From NCBI GenBank assembly GCA_945890865.1, contig CAMDDB010000005.1:110620-174619 (forward strand): DNA of 64,000 nt, given 5' to 3'. The stretch comes from Flavobacterium psychrophilum. Its GTDB lineage: Bacteria > Bacteroidota > Bacteroidia > Flavobacteriales > Flavobacteriaceae. Of the stretch, positions 18,235 through 26,842 are shown one piece after another. Position 1 is the first letter of the stretch. Every line of letters begins with the position of its first letter. The notes under the pieces are model-generated. The model searched no databases and was not told the DNA's origin. It worked only from the letters and a program-made list of their open reading frames with translations. A program made the position numbers and the translations under genes.

Positions 18235-20718
18235 ATGGAAAAGAAAATCTTATTTTTTTTGTTATTTTTTAGCAGTCTATTTTTTGGTCAAACAAAAGTA
18301 GGTGGAAAAGTTGTGGACGAAAAAAATGAGCCCATTGCCTATGCAAACGTGGTCCTAAAGGGATCAAAAGATGGTGTAATTACCGATGATAATGGAAATT
18401 TTTATTTTGAATCTTTGGGTAATTATGATCTATTGATAGTTTCTTTTGTGGGATATGATAGCGTACAAATCAAATTGGCTCCAGGATTAAATAAAGATCT
18501 TAAAATCGTATTAAAATCGGGTATTTCCCTAGACGAGGTTACAATTTACACCGGAAAAACTTCCAAAAAGAATAATCCGGCAATAGACATTCTTAGAAAA
18601 ATATGGGAACGTAGAAGAAAGAACGGTCTCAAGATGTTCAAGCACTACCAATACGACAAATACGAAAAGGTAGAGTTTGACTTGAATACAATTGATTCTG
18701 CTTTTATGAAAAACAAAGTATTCAAAGGAATGGAATTTATATTTAAGCAAATTGATACTTCCAAAATTTCTGGAAAATCCTTTTTACCCATATTTATTAA
18801 TGAGACTTTGAGTCAAGTATATGGCAATAATAAATCCAATAAGAGTAAGGAAATAACCACAGCCAATAAAAATTCGGGATTAGGGACGGGCGAGGGAGTA
18901 AATACCTTCATCAAGGATTTGTATGCCGATTATGACATTTACAATAATTATCTTAAATTTTTTGATAAAGATTTTGTGAGTCCATTGTCGCGCACTGGAA
19001 TTAATGTATATAATTATGTTTTAACAGACAGTATGTACATCGATAATAAATGGTGTTATAATATAACATATTATCCCCGACGTAAAAATGAATTGACCTT
19101 TAAAGGCGATTTTTGGGTTAACGACAGCACCTTTGCCGTTAAAAAAATAAATTTGGAAGCGAGTAAAAGTGCTAACATCAACTGGGTTAAAGAGATTTAT
19201 ATTGAGCAAGAATTTGAAGTAATGAACGATTCTCTGTTTTTACTTACCCGCGACTATATGATGTCTGATTTTAGTTTTTCAAAAAAAGAAGAAGCAAAAG
19301 GAGTCTATGGAAAGCGGACAACGCTTTTTAGAAATCATCAATTTGATCAACCTAAGGAGGATAAATTTTACAAAGAGGAAGTAAATTTTTATGACAATTC
19401 GGTCTACACTAAAACCGATGAATTTTGGGCTGAAAATCGATTTGAAAATTTAAATAAAAACGAAGCAGGAATTTACAAAATGTTGGATACTTTGAAAGAA
19501 GTGCCTCGCTTTAAACGAATGTATAGTTTAGCAACCATTTTAGGAAGTGGATATGTCGAAATTCCAAAATGGAAGATGGATTTTGGTCCCATTTTCTCAA
19601 CGTTTGGATACAATGATGTAGAGGGGCAGCGTTTACGATTTGGAGGGAGAACTTATTTTGGTTCTAATGATACCTGGCGCCTTCAAGGCTATACTGCTTA
19701 TGGATTTAAAGACGATAAGTTCAAATATGGTATTTCCGGAAAATGGATGATTGATAAAAAAAATCGCATTATTTTGTCGGCCGGTAACCGTAGGGATGTT
19801 GAACAAATTGGAGTGAGTTTGACCACATCAAATGATGTTTTGGGCAGAAGCTTTGCCTCCTCATCATTTTTCTCAAGTGGCACAAACAATAAACTAACGT
19901 CCATCAATTTAACGACAGTAGGTTTTGAAATTGAGCCAGCAAAAAATCTCACCTTTCAGACAAACGTTTCCTATCGAACCTTGCGATCGGCATCGGATCA
20001 ATTTAGCTTAGATTATTTCACTAATGCGACTCAGACAATAACAAAAAGTGATGTCAAACAATCAGAGATCAATCTAGTTGCTGAATATACACCCAAACGA
20101 AGAACAGTGGGCTATGGAGTAGAACGTATGGAAGTGGATGCCAATTATGCACGGTTATTTATGAGTTACAGTCAGGGTTTAAAAGGGGTATTAGACAGTG
20201 ATTTTGATTATCAAAAAGTCCAATTTTATTACCGTCAACCCATTTTAATAGGCGGATTTGGAAGGTTGTTTTCAACTGTTGAGGTAGGAAAAACAATGGG
20301 TCAGGTACCCTTAGGATTAATGGGTGTTATTCCCGGAAATCAATCGTATTTTATTATAGATAATACGTATAATCTTCTCAATTATTATGATTTTGTAGCT
20401 GATGAATATGCTTCATTGCATTTAGAACACCATTTTAATGGTCGATTGTTTTCAAGGGTTCCGCTGTTGCGAAAACTAAATTGGCGCGAAATAATTGGAA
20501 TAAAAGGGGTCTATGGTACCGTATCCGATGAAAACCGTTTCATCAATGCTTCGGGCCTACAATATCGTGCACCTGATGATATCTATTGGGAATATCATGC
20601 AGGGATTGGAAATATTTTTAAAGTAATGCGCATTGATTTTGCTTGGCGAGGCAGTTATATAGATCTTCCAGATGCCAATCGATTTACCATAAAAGCCTCG
20701 TTCGGATTCTATTTTTAA
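18235..20718 (+). CDS. DUF5686 outer-membrane protein with carboxypeptidase-regulatory-like domain
   Basis: This 827-residue protein has a signal peptide (ends SLFFGQ, about residue 18). A CarboxypepD_reg-like beta-sandwich covers about residues 20-100 (GGKVVDEKNEPIAYANVVLKG). A long DUF5686 region and a barrel-like C-terminal half end in aromatic SFGFYF. It is common and usually multi-copy in Flavobacteria. Its function is not known, but the regulatory-like domain is shared with SusC-type receptors. The start at 18235 begins the signal peptide. The earlier in-frame ATG at 18187 lies before and inside the terminator hairpin. Confidence 0.85.
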   Translation: MEKKILFFLLFFSSLFFGQTKVGGKVVDEKNEPIAYANVVLKGSKDGVITDDNGNFYFESLGNYDLLIVSFVGYDSVQIKLAPGLNKDLKIVLKSGISLDEVTIYTGKTSKKNNPAIDILRKIWERRRKNGLKMFKHYQYDKYEKVEFDLNTIDSAFMKNKVFKGMEFIFKQIDTSKISGKSFLPIFINETLSQVYGNNKSNKSKEITTANKNSGLGTGEGVNTFIKDLYADYDIYNNYLKFFDKDFVSPLSRTGINVYNYVLTDSMYIDNKWCYNITYYPRRKNELTFKGDFWVNDSTFAVKKINLEASKSANINWVKEIYIEQEFEVMNDSLFLLTRDYMMSDFSFSKKEEAKGVYGKRTTLFRNHQFDQPKEDKFYKEEVNFYDNSVYTKTDEFWAENRFENLNKNEAGIYKMLDTLKEVPRFKRMYSLATILGSGYVEIPKWKMDFGPIFSTFGYNDVEGQRLRFGGRTYFGSNDTWRLQGYTAYGFKDDKFKYGISGKWMIDKKNRIILSAGNRRDVEQIGVSLTTSNDVLGRSFASSSFFSSGTNNKLTSINLTTVGFEIEPAKNLTFQTNVSYRTLRSASDQFSLDYFTNATQTITKSDVKQSEINLVAEYTPKRRTVGYGVERMEVDANYARLFMSYSQGLKGVLDSDFDYQKVQFYYRQPILIGGFGRLFSTVEVGKTMGQVPLGLMGVIPGNQSYFIIDNTYNLLNYYDFVADEYASLHLEHHFNGRLFSRVPLLRKLNWREIIGIKGVYGTVSDENRFINASGLQYRAPDDIYWEYHAGIGNIFKVMRIDFAWRGSYIDLPDANRFTIKASFGFYF

Positions 20719-20802
20719 ATGGAATACTGGAACTTCCAGAAAATATTGTTGGGCAAAAAACTATACAAATTTTGCATATTTGTTTTTATTAAACGGGACA
20801 AA

Positions 20803-20834
20803 TTGTATAAGTTCTTAAAAATTTGCTATTTTTG
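20803..20834 (+). promoter_or_regulatory. Promoter of hppA
   Basis: TTG at 20803-20805, a 21-bp spacer and a perfect TATTTTTG at 20827-20834, 35 bp before the ATG. Confidence 0.75.
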
Positions 20835-20868
20835 CATCCGATAAAATTAAGAACAAAAATTATTTTTT

Positions 20869-23427
20869 ATGGAATCATTGATGATTTATGTGCCAATAGT
20901 AATGGCGTTGATTGGTTTAGCTTTTATGACAGCCAAAAGAGCATGGGTTTTAAAACAAGATGCTGGTGATGGAAAAATGAAAGAAATTTCAGATTACATT
21001 TACGAAGGAGCGTTAGCTTTCTTAAAAGCAGAATACAGATTATTAGCAATATTTGTCCTTATAGCAAGTGTTGTGTTAGCTGGAATTACTTTTATTCCCG
21101 GTGTGAAAACACATTTATTAATAGTAGTAGCTTTTATTTTTGGAGCTATTTTTTCTGCATTAGCAGGAAACATGGGGATGAAAATCGCCACAAAAACAAA
21201 CGTAAGAACAACACAAGCTGCTCGTACAAGTTTGCCACAAGCTTTGAAAGTTTCTTTTGGTGGTGGAACCGTAATGGGTCTTGGAGTGGCTGGTTTAGCT
21301 GTTTTAGGATTAACCACCTTTTTCATTATTTTCTTTAACTTATTCATGGGTGGGGTATGGACCGACACTGAAGGAATGACGATAGTGTTAGAAACACTAG
21401 CTGGATTTTCTTTAGGTGCGGAATCAATCGCATTATTTGCTCGTGTAGGTGGAGGTATTTATACCAAAGCAGCCGATGTGGGTGCTGACCTAGTAGGAAA
21501 AGTAGAAGCAGGTATTCCAGAAGATGACCCAAGAAACCCAGCGACTATTGCAGATAACGTAGGAGATAATGTAGGTGACGTTGCCGGTATGGGTGCCGAT
21601 TTATTCGGTTCGTATGTAGCAACCGTTCTTGCTGCAATGGTTTTAGGAAATTATGTAATAAAAGATATGGGCGGTAAAATCGAAGATGCTTTTGGCGGAA
21701 TCGGACCAATTTTATTGCCAATGGCTATCGCTGGTTTCGGAATTTTATTCTCTATCATAGGAACCATGTTAGTGAAAATTTCAAGTGATGACGCAAAAGA
21801 AGCACAAGTGCAAGGCGCATTAAATAAAGGAAATTGGGTTTCAATCATTTTAACAGCTATTTGTTGTTATTTTCTGGTAGATTTTATGTTGCCAGAAGTA
21901 ATGACCATGGATTTTTATGGTGAAGGAGCAAAACAAATTTCATCGATGCGAGTATTCTTCGCTACCATTGTAGGTTTAGTTGTTGGGGGTGTTATTTCTT
22001 CAGTAACAGAATACTACACAGGATTAGGTACAAAACCAGTATTGGCCATTGTACAAAAATCGTCAACCGGTGCAGGAACAAACGTAATCGCTGGTTTAGC
22101 TACAGGTATGATTTCTACTTTCCCAACCGTATTATTATTTGCTGCAGCAATTTGGGCTTCCTATGCCTTTGCAGGTTTTTATGGTGTAGCTTTAGCTGCT
22201 TCTGCTATGATGGCTACTACTGCCATGCAATTAGCAATTGATGCATTCGGACCTATTTCTGATAATGCCGGTGGAATTGCTGAAATGAGTGAATTACCAA
22301 AAGAAGTGCGTACACGTACCGATATTTTAGATTCTGTGGGTAATACAACGGCTGCAACTGGAAAAGGTTTTGCAATTGCTTCGGCTGCATTAACCTCTTT
22401 AGCATTATTTGCTGCGTATGTAACGTTTACAGGAATTGACGGAATCAACATATTTAAAGCGCCTGTATTAGCCATGCTATTTGTAGGTGGAATGATTCCA
22501 GTTGTATTCTCTGCTCTAGCTATGAATTCGGTAGGAAAAGCAGCAATGGATATGGTATATGAAGTGCGTCGTCAGTTCAAAGAAATTCCAGGAATCATGG
22601 AAGGAACGGGAAAACCAGAATATGGTAAGTGTGTAGAAATTTCTACAAAAGCGGCATTACGCGAAATGATGTTGCCAGGAATCTTAACTATTGGTTTCCC
22701 AATAGCTATTGTATTATTAGGTAAATTAGTATATCCAGATAATAACCAGTTAATCGCTGAAATGTTAGGGGGTTATATGGCTGGAGTTACCGTTTCGGGT
22801 GTACTTTGGGCTGTGTTTCAAAATAACGCCGGTGGTGCTTGGGACAATGCAAAAAAATCATTTGAAGCTGGAGTTATGATTAATGGTGAAATGACATACA
22901 AAGGTTCTGATGCTCACAAAGCAGCGGTAACCGGAGATACTGTGGGTGATCCATTCAAAGATACGTCTGGACCATCAATGAATATCTTAATCAAATTGAC
23001 ATGTTTAATTGGATTGGTAATTGCTCCAATATTAGGTGGTCATTCGGAAGGCGTTAAAAAAGAAATGAAATACACCATTATTGAAATGAATTCTTCATCT
23101 TCTACAAAAGTAGGAAAATGTGATATGTCAAAATGTGCTACAATGACTAAAGATGCCTGTGCAAAAATGTGTGATTCATTAGGTTGTTCAGCAGAAGAAA
23201 AAGCTATTTGTATGTCACACTATGATGCTAAAGGTAACTTTATCGCCAAAGAAGGCACAAAAGCATGTTGTGCTATGGATGCAGATAAAAATGTTAAAGT
23301 TGAAATCAAAAATGTGAATGGAAAAGCAAAAGCAACTGTTACTACCTCAGAGAATGGTAATGTAAATGTTCAGGTTTTTGAAGGTTCACTAGAAGATGTT
23401 AAAGCAAAAGTTGAGGCTTTAAAATAA
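20869..23427 (+). CDS. hppA: Membrane-bound ion-translocating pyrophosphatase with Cys-rich C-terminal extension
   Basis: This 852-residue integral membrane enzyme hydrolyses pyrophosphate and pumps H+ or Na+. The catalytic [18 protein letters not shown] and DNVGDNVGD motifs are intact. Ala495 in [10 protein letters not shown] predicts the K+-dependent subgroup. The pumping glutamate is not in the usual helix-6 position (Gly247 in DLFGSY). Instead Glu185 replaces the usual Ser in the helix-5 [10 protein letters not shown] segment. I recall this as a Flavobacterium-type H+-pumping variant. Residues about 725-852 form an extension beyond the usual end, with eight cysteines in roughly 60 residues and then a charged beta-like tail. 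The termini of this family face the periplasm, so the tail should too. Single-gene unit with its own promoter and terminator. Confidence 0.95.
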   Translation: MESLMIYVPIVMALIGLAFMTAKRAWVLKQDAGDGKMKEISDYIYEGALAFLKAEYRLLAIFVLIASVVLAGITFIPGVKTHLLIVVAFIFGAIFSALAGNMGMKIATKTNVRTTQAARTSLPQALKVSFGGGTVMGLGVAGLAVLGLTTFFIIFFNLFMGGVWTDTEGMTIVLETLAGFSLGAESIALFARVGGGIYTKAADVGADLVGKVEAGIPEDDPRNPATIADNVGDNVGDVAGMGADLFGSYVATVLAAMVLGNYVIKDMGGKIEDAFGGIGPILLPMAIAGFGILFSIIGTMLVKISSDDAKEAQVQGALNKGNWVSIILTAICCYFLVDFMLPEVMTMDFYGEGAKQISSMRVFFATIVGLVVGGVISSVTEYYTGLGTKPVLAIVQKSSTGAGTNVIAGLATGMISTFPTVLLFAAAIWASYAFAGFYGVALAASAMMATTAMQLAIDAFGPISDNAGGIAEMSELPKEVRTRTDILDSVGNTTAATGKGFAIASAALTSLALFAAYVTFTGIDGINIFKAPVLAMLFVGGMIPVVFSALAMNSVGKAAMDMVYEVRRQFKEIPGIMEGTGKPEYGKCVEISTKAALREMMLPGILTIGFPIAIVLLGKLVYPDNNQLIAEMLGGYMAGVTVSGVLWAVFQNNAGGAWDNAKKSFEAGVMINGEMTYKGSDAHKAAVTGDTVGDPFKDTSGPSMNILIKLTCLIGLVIAPILGGHSEGVKKEMKYTIIEMNSSSSTKVGKCDMSKCATMTKDACAKMCDSLGCSAEEKAICMSHYDAKGNFIAKEGTKACCAMDADKNVKVEIKNVNGKAKATVTTSENGNVNVQVFEGSLEDVKAKVEALK

Positions 23428-23449
23428 TAGCATTATGACTTATAGTAAA

Positions 23450-23478
23450 ATGCCTCAACTTTTGTTGAGGCATTTTTT
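23450..23478 (+). terminator. Intrinsic terminator after hppA
   Basis: ATGCCTCAAC and GTTGAGGCAT form a perfect 10-bp stem around a T4 loop, followed by a T-run. The convergent kinase gene ends 17 bp beyond. Confidence 0.88.
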
Positions 23479-23494
23479 ATATTAAATTGTATCA

Positions 23495-24109
23495 CTAAAA
23501 CAAACCGTTAAGTTCGGCATCTACTCGGTTTATAATGTTTCCTAAATCTTCAGGATTGTTTACAAAATCGATAGCATCTACATCAATGATTATTAATTTT
23601 CCTTTGTCATACGTTTGAATCCATGCTTCATAACGCTCATTCAATCTACTCAAGTAATCAATAGAAATAGAATTTTCATATTCCCTGCCACGCTTGTGAA
23701 TTTGACTGACTAAATTAGGAATGGAACTGCGTAAATAGATTAATAAATCGGGAGCGCCTACTAAGCCTTCCATTAATTCAAATAAGGAGGTATAGTTGTT
23801 GTAATCGCGATTTGCCATTAATCCCATGGCATGAAGATTGGGGGCAAAAATATGCGCATCTTCATAGATAGTTCGGTCTTGAATTATGTTTTTACCACTT
23901 TGTCTAATTTGTAACACTTGACGAAAACGACTATTTAAGAAATAGATTTGAAGATTAAAACTCCAACGTTCCATTTGATGGTAAAAATCATCTAAATACG
24001 GATTGTCTACCACATCTTCAAAATGCGGTTCCCATTTGTAATGTTTAGCTAGTAAACGTGTTAGTGTTGTTTTTCCTGCTCCAATGTTTCCTGCTACTGC
24101 TATGTGCAT
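23495..24109 (-). CDS. Deoxynucleoside kinase
   Basis: This 204-residue enzyme phosphorylates deoxynucleosides for salvage. It has the P-loop GNIGAGKTT (residues 7-15), the catalytic/substrate DRTIYED motif and the arginine-rich LID (HKRGREYE). It belongs to the dNK/dCK/dGK family. Substrate preference (deoxyadenosine/deoxyguanosine versus deoxycytidine) cannot be set by eye. Its ATG overlaps the stop of the preceding gene by one base, implying coupled translation. Confidence 0.92.
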   Translation of the reverse strand: MHIAVAGNIGAGKTTLTRLLAKHYKWEPHFEDVVDNPYLDDFYHQMERWSFNLQIYFLNSRFRQVLQIRQSGKNIIQDRTIYEDAHIFAPNLHAMGLMANRDYNNYTSLFELMEGLVGAPDLLIYLRSSIPNLVSQIHKRGREYENSISIDYLSRLNERYEAWIQTYDKGKLIIIDVDAIDFVNNPEDLGNIINRVDAELNGLF

Positions 24110-24906
24110 TATGGTAAAATTAATTTATAATTAGTAATTTTATTTTGGGTAAAAATAGCTAAAATTCCATCTTTAAAGAAAAAATTGTCTACGAAATTTT
24201 CAGTTATTTTAATTTTTCTACTCGTTCCTTTTGCTATTTCATATAAATAGAGCTCCTGCTCAATAAAATAGAGTGCTGTACTGGTGTTAATAAGTTGAAT
24301 ACTTTCATATTTTGGAACAAAGCCTATTGTGGATAAATTACCATAAATAGAAGAAGCATATACTCGTTTGCTGCTGTCAACCCAATAAAAATAGTTGTAG
24401 TCCGAGGCATAACCCATCAAGGAATTAGAGGTAGGCACCGATATCCATTTGGTGTGATCTGTTGAGGTAGCATATAATCCTAACCGATTGTTATTTCCAT
24501 CAAACAGCCACAATTGATTTTGTGCCGACAAGCCCACAGCTTCCAGCTGAATAAGTGTAGGGTTCAAATTGAAATCAATTTGTTTGATTTCATTCAGTTG
24601 GTTGTCAAGTAATATGATTGTGTTGAATTCCTTATAAAATACGACAATTTGTAATGGATTTTGAAAATCTACATGGTCTATTTTTCCTAATTCAAGGTTT
24701 TTATATACTACAATTTGATTTTTTGTTCGTTTAAGCAATACATTATCTTCAATAGCATACTGATTTTGTTGCGGATCAAAACCCAAATACCGATCAACGG
24801 ACCAACGAATTGAATCTAGCTTTTCTGTGATTAGAGTAGTTTGCGAGAACGCAGCAACTGAAAAGAAGTAGCAGAACAAAAATACAAGAAAGTGTTTGCA
24901 ATTCAT
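24109..24906 (-). CDS. Conserved exported protein, beta-propeller-like, unknown function
   Basis: This 265-residue protein has a signal peptide ending near AAFSQ (residue 22). The rest is a series of short beta-strand-rich repeats with aromatic/Asp turns (DGNNN, WVDSS), suggesting a propeller. No catalytic motif or known family is recognised. It is translationally coupled to the deoxynucleoside kinase, which suggests shared regulation rather than a shared pathway. Confidence 0.75.
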   Translation of the reverse strand: MNCKHFLVFLFCYFFSVAAFSQTTLITEKLDSIRWSVDRYLGFDPQQNQYAIEDNVLLKRTKNQIVVYKNLELGKIDHVDFQNPLQIVVFYKEFNTIILLDNQLNEIKQIDFNLNPTLIQLEAVGLSAQNQLWLFDGNNNRLGLYATSTDHTKWISVPTSNSLMGYASDYNYFYWVDSSKRVYASSIYGNLSTIGFVPKYESIQLINTSTALYFIEQELYLYEIAKGTSRKIKITENFVDNFFFKDGILAIFTQNKITNYKLILP

Positions 24907-24985
24907 GGGTTAAACTTTATAACAATTCAAGTGTCTAAGATACAACTTTAACATAAAAATTAAAGCTATATTGTGTAACAAATTC

Positions 24986-24993
24986 TATTTTTG
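24986..24993 (+). promoter_or_regulatory. Bacteroidota -7 element for the GLPGLI operon
   Basis: TATTTTTG, 33 bp before the ATG at 25027. No TTG at the right distance. Confidence 0.55.
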
Positions 24994-25026
24994 TGGGTCT
25001 TATCAGTTATCTAAATTAATTTTACA

Positions 25027-25926
25027 ATGAAAAAAATATTTATTGCTTCGTTTTTTTGCTTCATGGGTAGTATGAATGCCCAAAATTTTCAGGGAGTAGC
25101 TGTTTATGAATCCAAAACAAGTACTGCCGAATTTACAAAAGGATTCAGTGGAAACAAGGACATGACTCCCGAAATGCAAAAACAAATCGAAGAGCGAATG
25201 CGAAAAATGTTTGAAAAAACATTTGTGTTAAATTTTGATAGATCAGCGTCTATTTACAAAGAAGAAGAAAAGTTAGAAGCACCAGGCCAACAAGGTGGGG
25301 CTAGAATGATGACTTCTATGATGGGTGGCGGTGGAACACATTATAAAAATGTAAAAGAGAAACAGTACATAGTGGATCGTGAGTTTTTTGGAAAAGAATT
25401 TTTAATTAAAGATTCCTTGCCAAATTACAATTGGAAAATGGAAGGCGAATCCAAACAAATTGGAAATTATATGTGCTTCAAAGCTACTGCTGTTGTAAAG
25501 GCGAATGAATCCGACTTTAGAAATTTTAGATTTAGAAACCGCGACAAAAAAGAAGAAGACAAAAAAGAAGTAGTCAAAGATTCTACTAAAACTAATAAAA
25601 CCAATTTCACTAAAGATTGGGAAATGCCTAAAGAAAATACAATCACGGCATGGTATTGTCCTGAAATCCCTATCAATCAAGGTCCAGAAAATTATTGGGG
25701 TTTACCCGGATTAATTTTAGAAGTGAGTGATGGCAAAACCATTATTTTATGTTCTAAAATTGTAATGAATTCCAAAGATAAAGTTGAAATTAAGCCGGTT
25801 GCAAAAGGAAAAGAAGTTTCACAAACCGAGTATAATGAAATCATCAAGAAAAAAATGGAAGAAATGCAAGAGATGAATGCTGGCCCTGGTGGCGGAAATC
25901 GTATGCAATTTAGAATGGGAAGATAA
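25027..25926 (+). CDS. GLPGLI family exported protein (first paralogue)
   Basis: This 299-residue protein has a signal peptide ending MNAQ (residue 19) and the family-defining YWGLPGLILEV motif near residue 225. It belongs to the Bacteroidota GLPGLI family (TIGR01200), whose function is unknown. It contains Met/Gly-rich stretches (MMTSMMGGGG around residue 100 and a Met/Arg/Gly-rich tail), which are unusual and could bind metal. It is the first gene of a three-gene operon with a second GLPGLI protein and an outer-membrane barrel. Confidence 0.88.
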   Translation: MKKIFIASFFCFMGSMNAQNFQGVAVYESKTSTAEFTKGFSGNKDMTPEMQKQIEERMRKMFEKTFVLNFDRSASIYKEEEKLEAPGQQGGARMMTSMMGGGGTHYKNVKEKQYIVDREFFGKEFLIKDSLPNYNWKMEGESKQIGNYMCFKATAVVKANESDFRNFRFRNRDKKEEDKKEVVKDSTKTNKTNFTKDWEMPKENTITAWYCPEIPINQGPENYWGLPGLILEVSDGKTIILCSKIVMNSKDKVEIKPVAKGKEVSQTEYNEIIKKKMEEMQEMNAGPGGGNRMQFRMGR

Positions 25927-25953
25927 ATTTCCTTAAAAAAGTATTCAAAACAC

Positions 25954-26793
25954 ATGAAAAAAACCATTTTTTTATTTAGCATATTGTTTTTTCCGGCATT
26001 AATTTTTTCACAAAATTTTCAAGGAATAGCTTATTATGTTTCTCAAACGAGTATGAAAAACTTTAGTATTTCAAGCCCTGATATGACTCCAGAAATGAAT
26101 GAAAAAATGAGGGAAAACATGAAGAAAGCTTTTGAAAAAACGTATATACTTTCATTTACAAATTTTGAATCACTTTATCAGGAAGAAGAAAAGCTAAACA
26201 CACCTAAACCATCATCAAGCAATATAAAAGTTGAAGTTGCTTTTTCTGGCGGCGGCAATCGTTCAAAATACTATAAAAATTTAAAAACCAAGAAATATTT
26301 AAATGAAGCTGAAATTTTTGATAAAGAATTTTTAATTGATGATGATTTAGAAGTTTTTAATTGGACAATGGTAAATGAACAAAAAATGATTGGAAATTAT
26401 ACCTGTTATAAAGCACAAATTGTAATTCCAGTTACAGATGAGGAAAAAAAGGAATTTGAAGAATTTAAGATAAAGAAAGAAGAAGGGAAAACTAATTTTT
26501 TTATTCCAATGGAACCTAAAGACAAAATAATTGAAGCTTGGTACACTTTAGATATTCCAATTCCAAATGGACCAAGAGAATATTGGGGTTTGCCAGGATT
26601 AATTTTAGAACTTCATGATGGTGATACAACATTATTATGTTCAAAAATTATATTAAATCCTTCTGAAAAAATTGAAATTAAAATCCCTAAATCAGGAAAA
26701 AAAGTAACTCAAAAAGTGTTTGATGAAATTGAAGAAAAAAAGATGAAAAGTATGATGAATGAAGATGGTGTAATTGAAATTAAAATGAATTAA
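25954..26793 (+). CDS. GLPGLI family exported protein (second paralogue)
   Basis: This 279-residue protein has a signal peptide ending FSQ (residue 20) and the YWGLPGLILEL motif near residue 210. It is clearly a tandem duplicate of the preceding gene: DMTPEM, EEEKL, KEFLI and the GLPGLI block align in order. It lacks the Met/Gly-rich insert and tail, and its coding sequence looks more A/T-rich than its neighbour. It starts 27 bp after the first copy. Function unknown. Confidence 0.87.
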   Translation: MKKTIFLFSILFFPALIFSQNFQGIAYYVSQTSMKNFSISSPDMTPEMNEKMRENMKKAFEKTYILSFTNFESLYQEEEKLNTPKPSSSNIKVEVAFSGGGNRSKYYKNLKTKKYLNEAEIFDKEFLIDDDLEVFNWTMVNEQKMIGNYTCYKAQIVIPVTDEEKKEFEEFKIKKEEGKTNFFIPMEPKDKIIEAWYTLDIPIPNGPREYWGLPGLILELHDGDTTLLCSKIILNPSEKIEIKIPKSGKKVTQKVFDEIEEKKMKSMMNEDGVIEIKMN

Positions 26794-26842
26794 ATTAGCT
26801 AAAATGCAAAAAACCATCGTACAAGAAACCATTACAATATTT

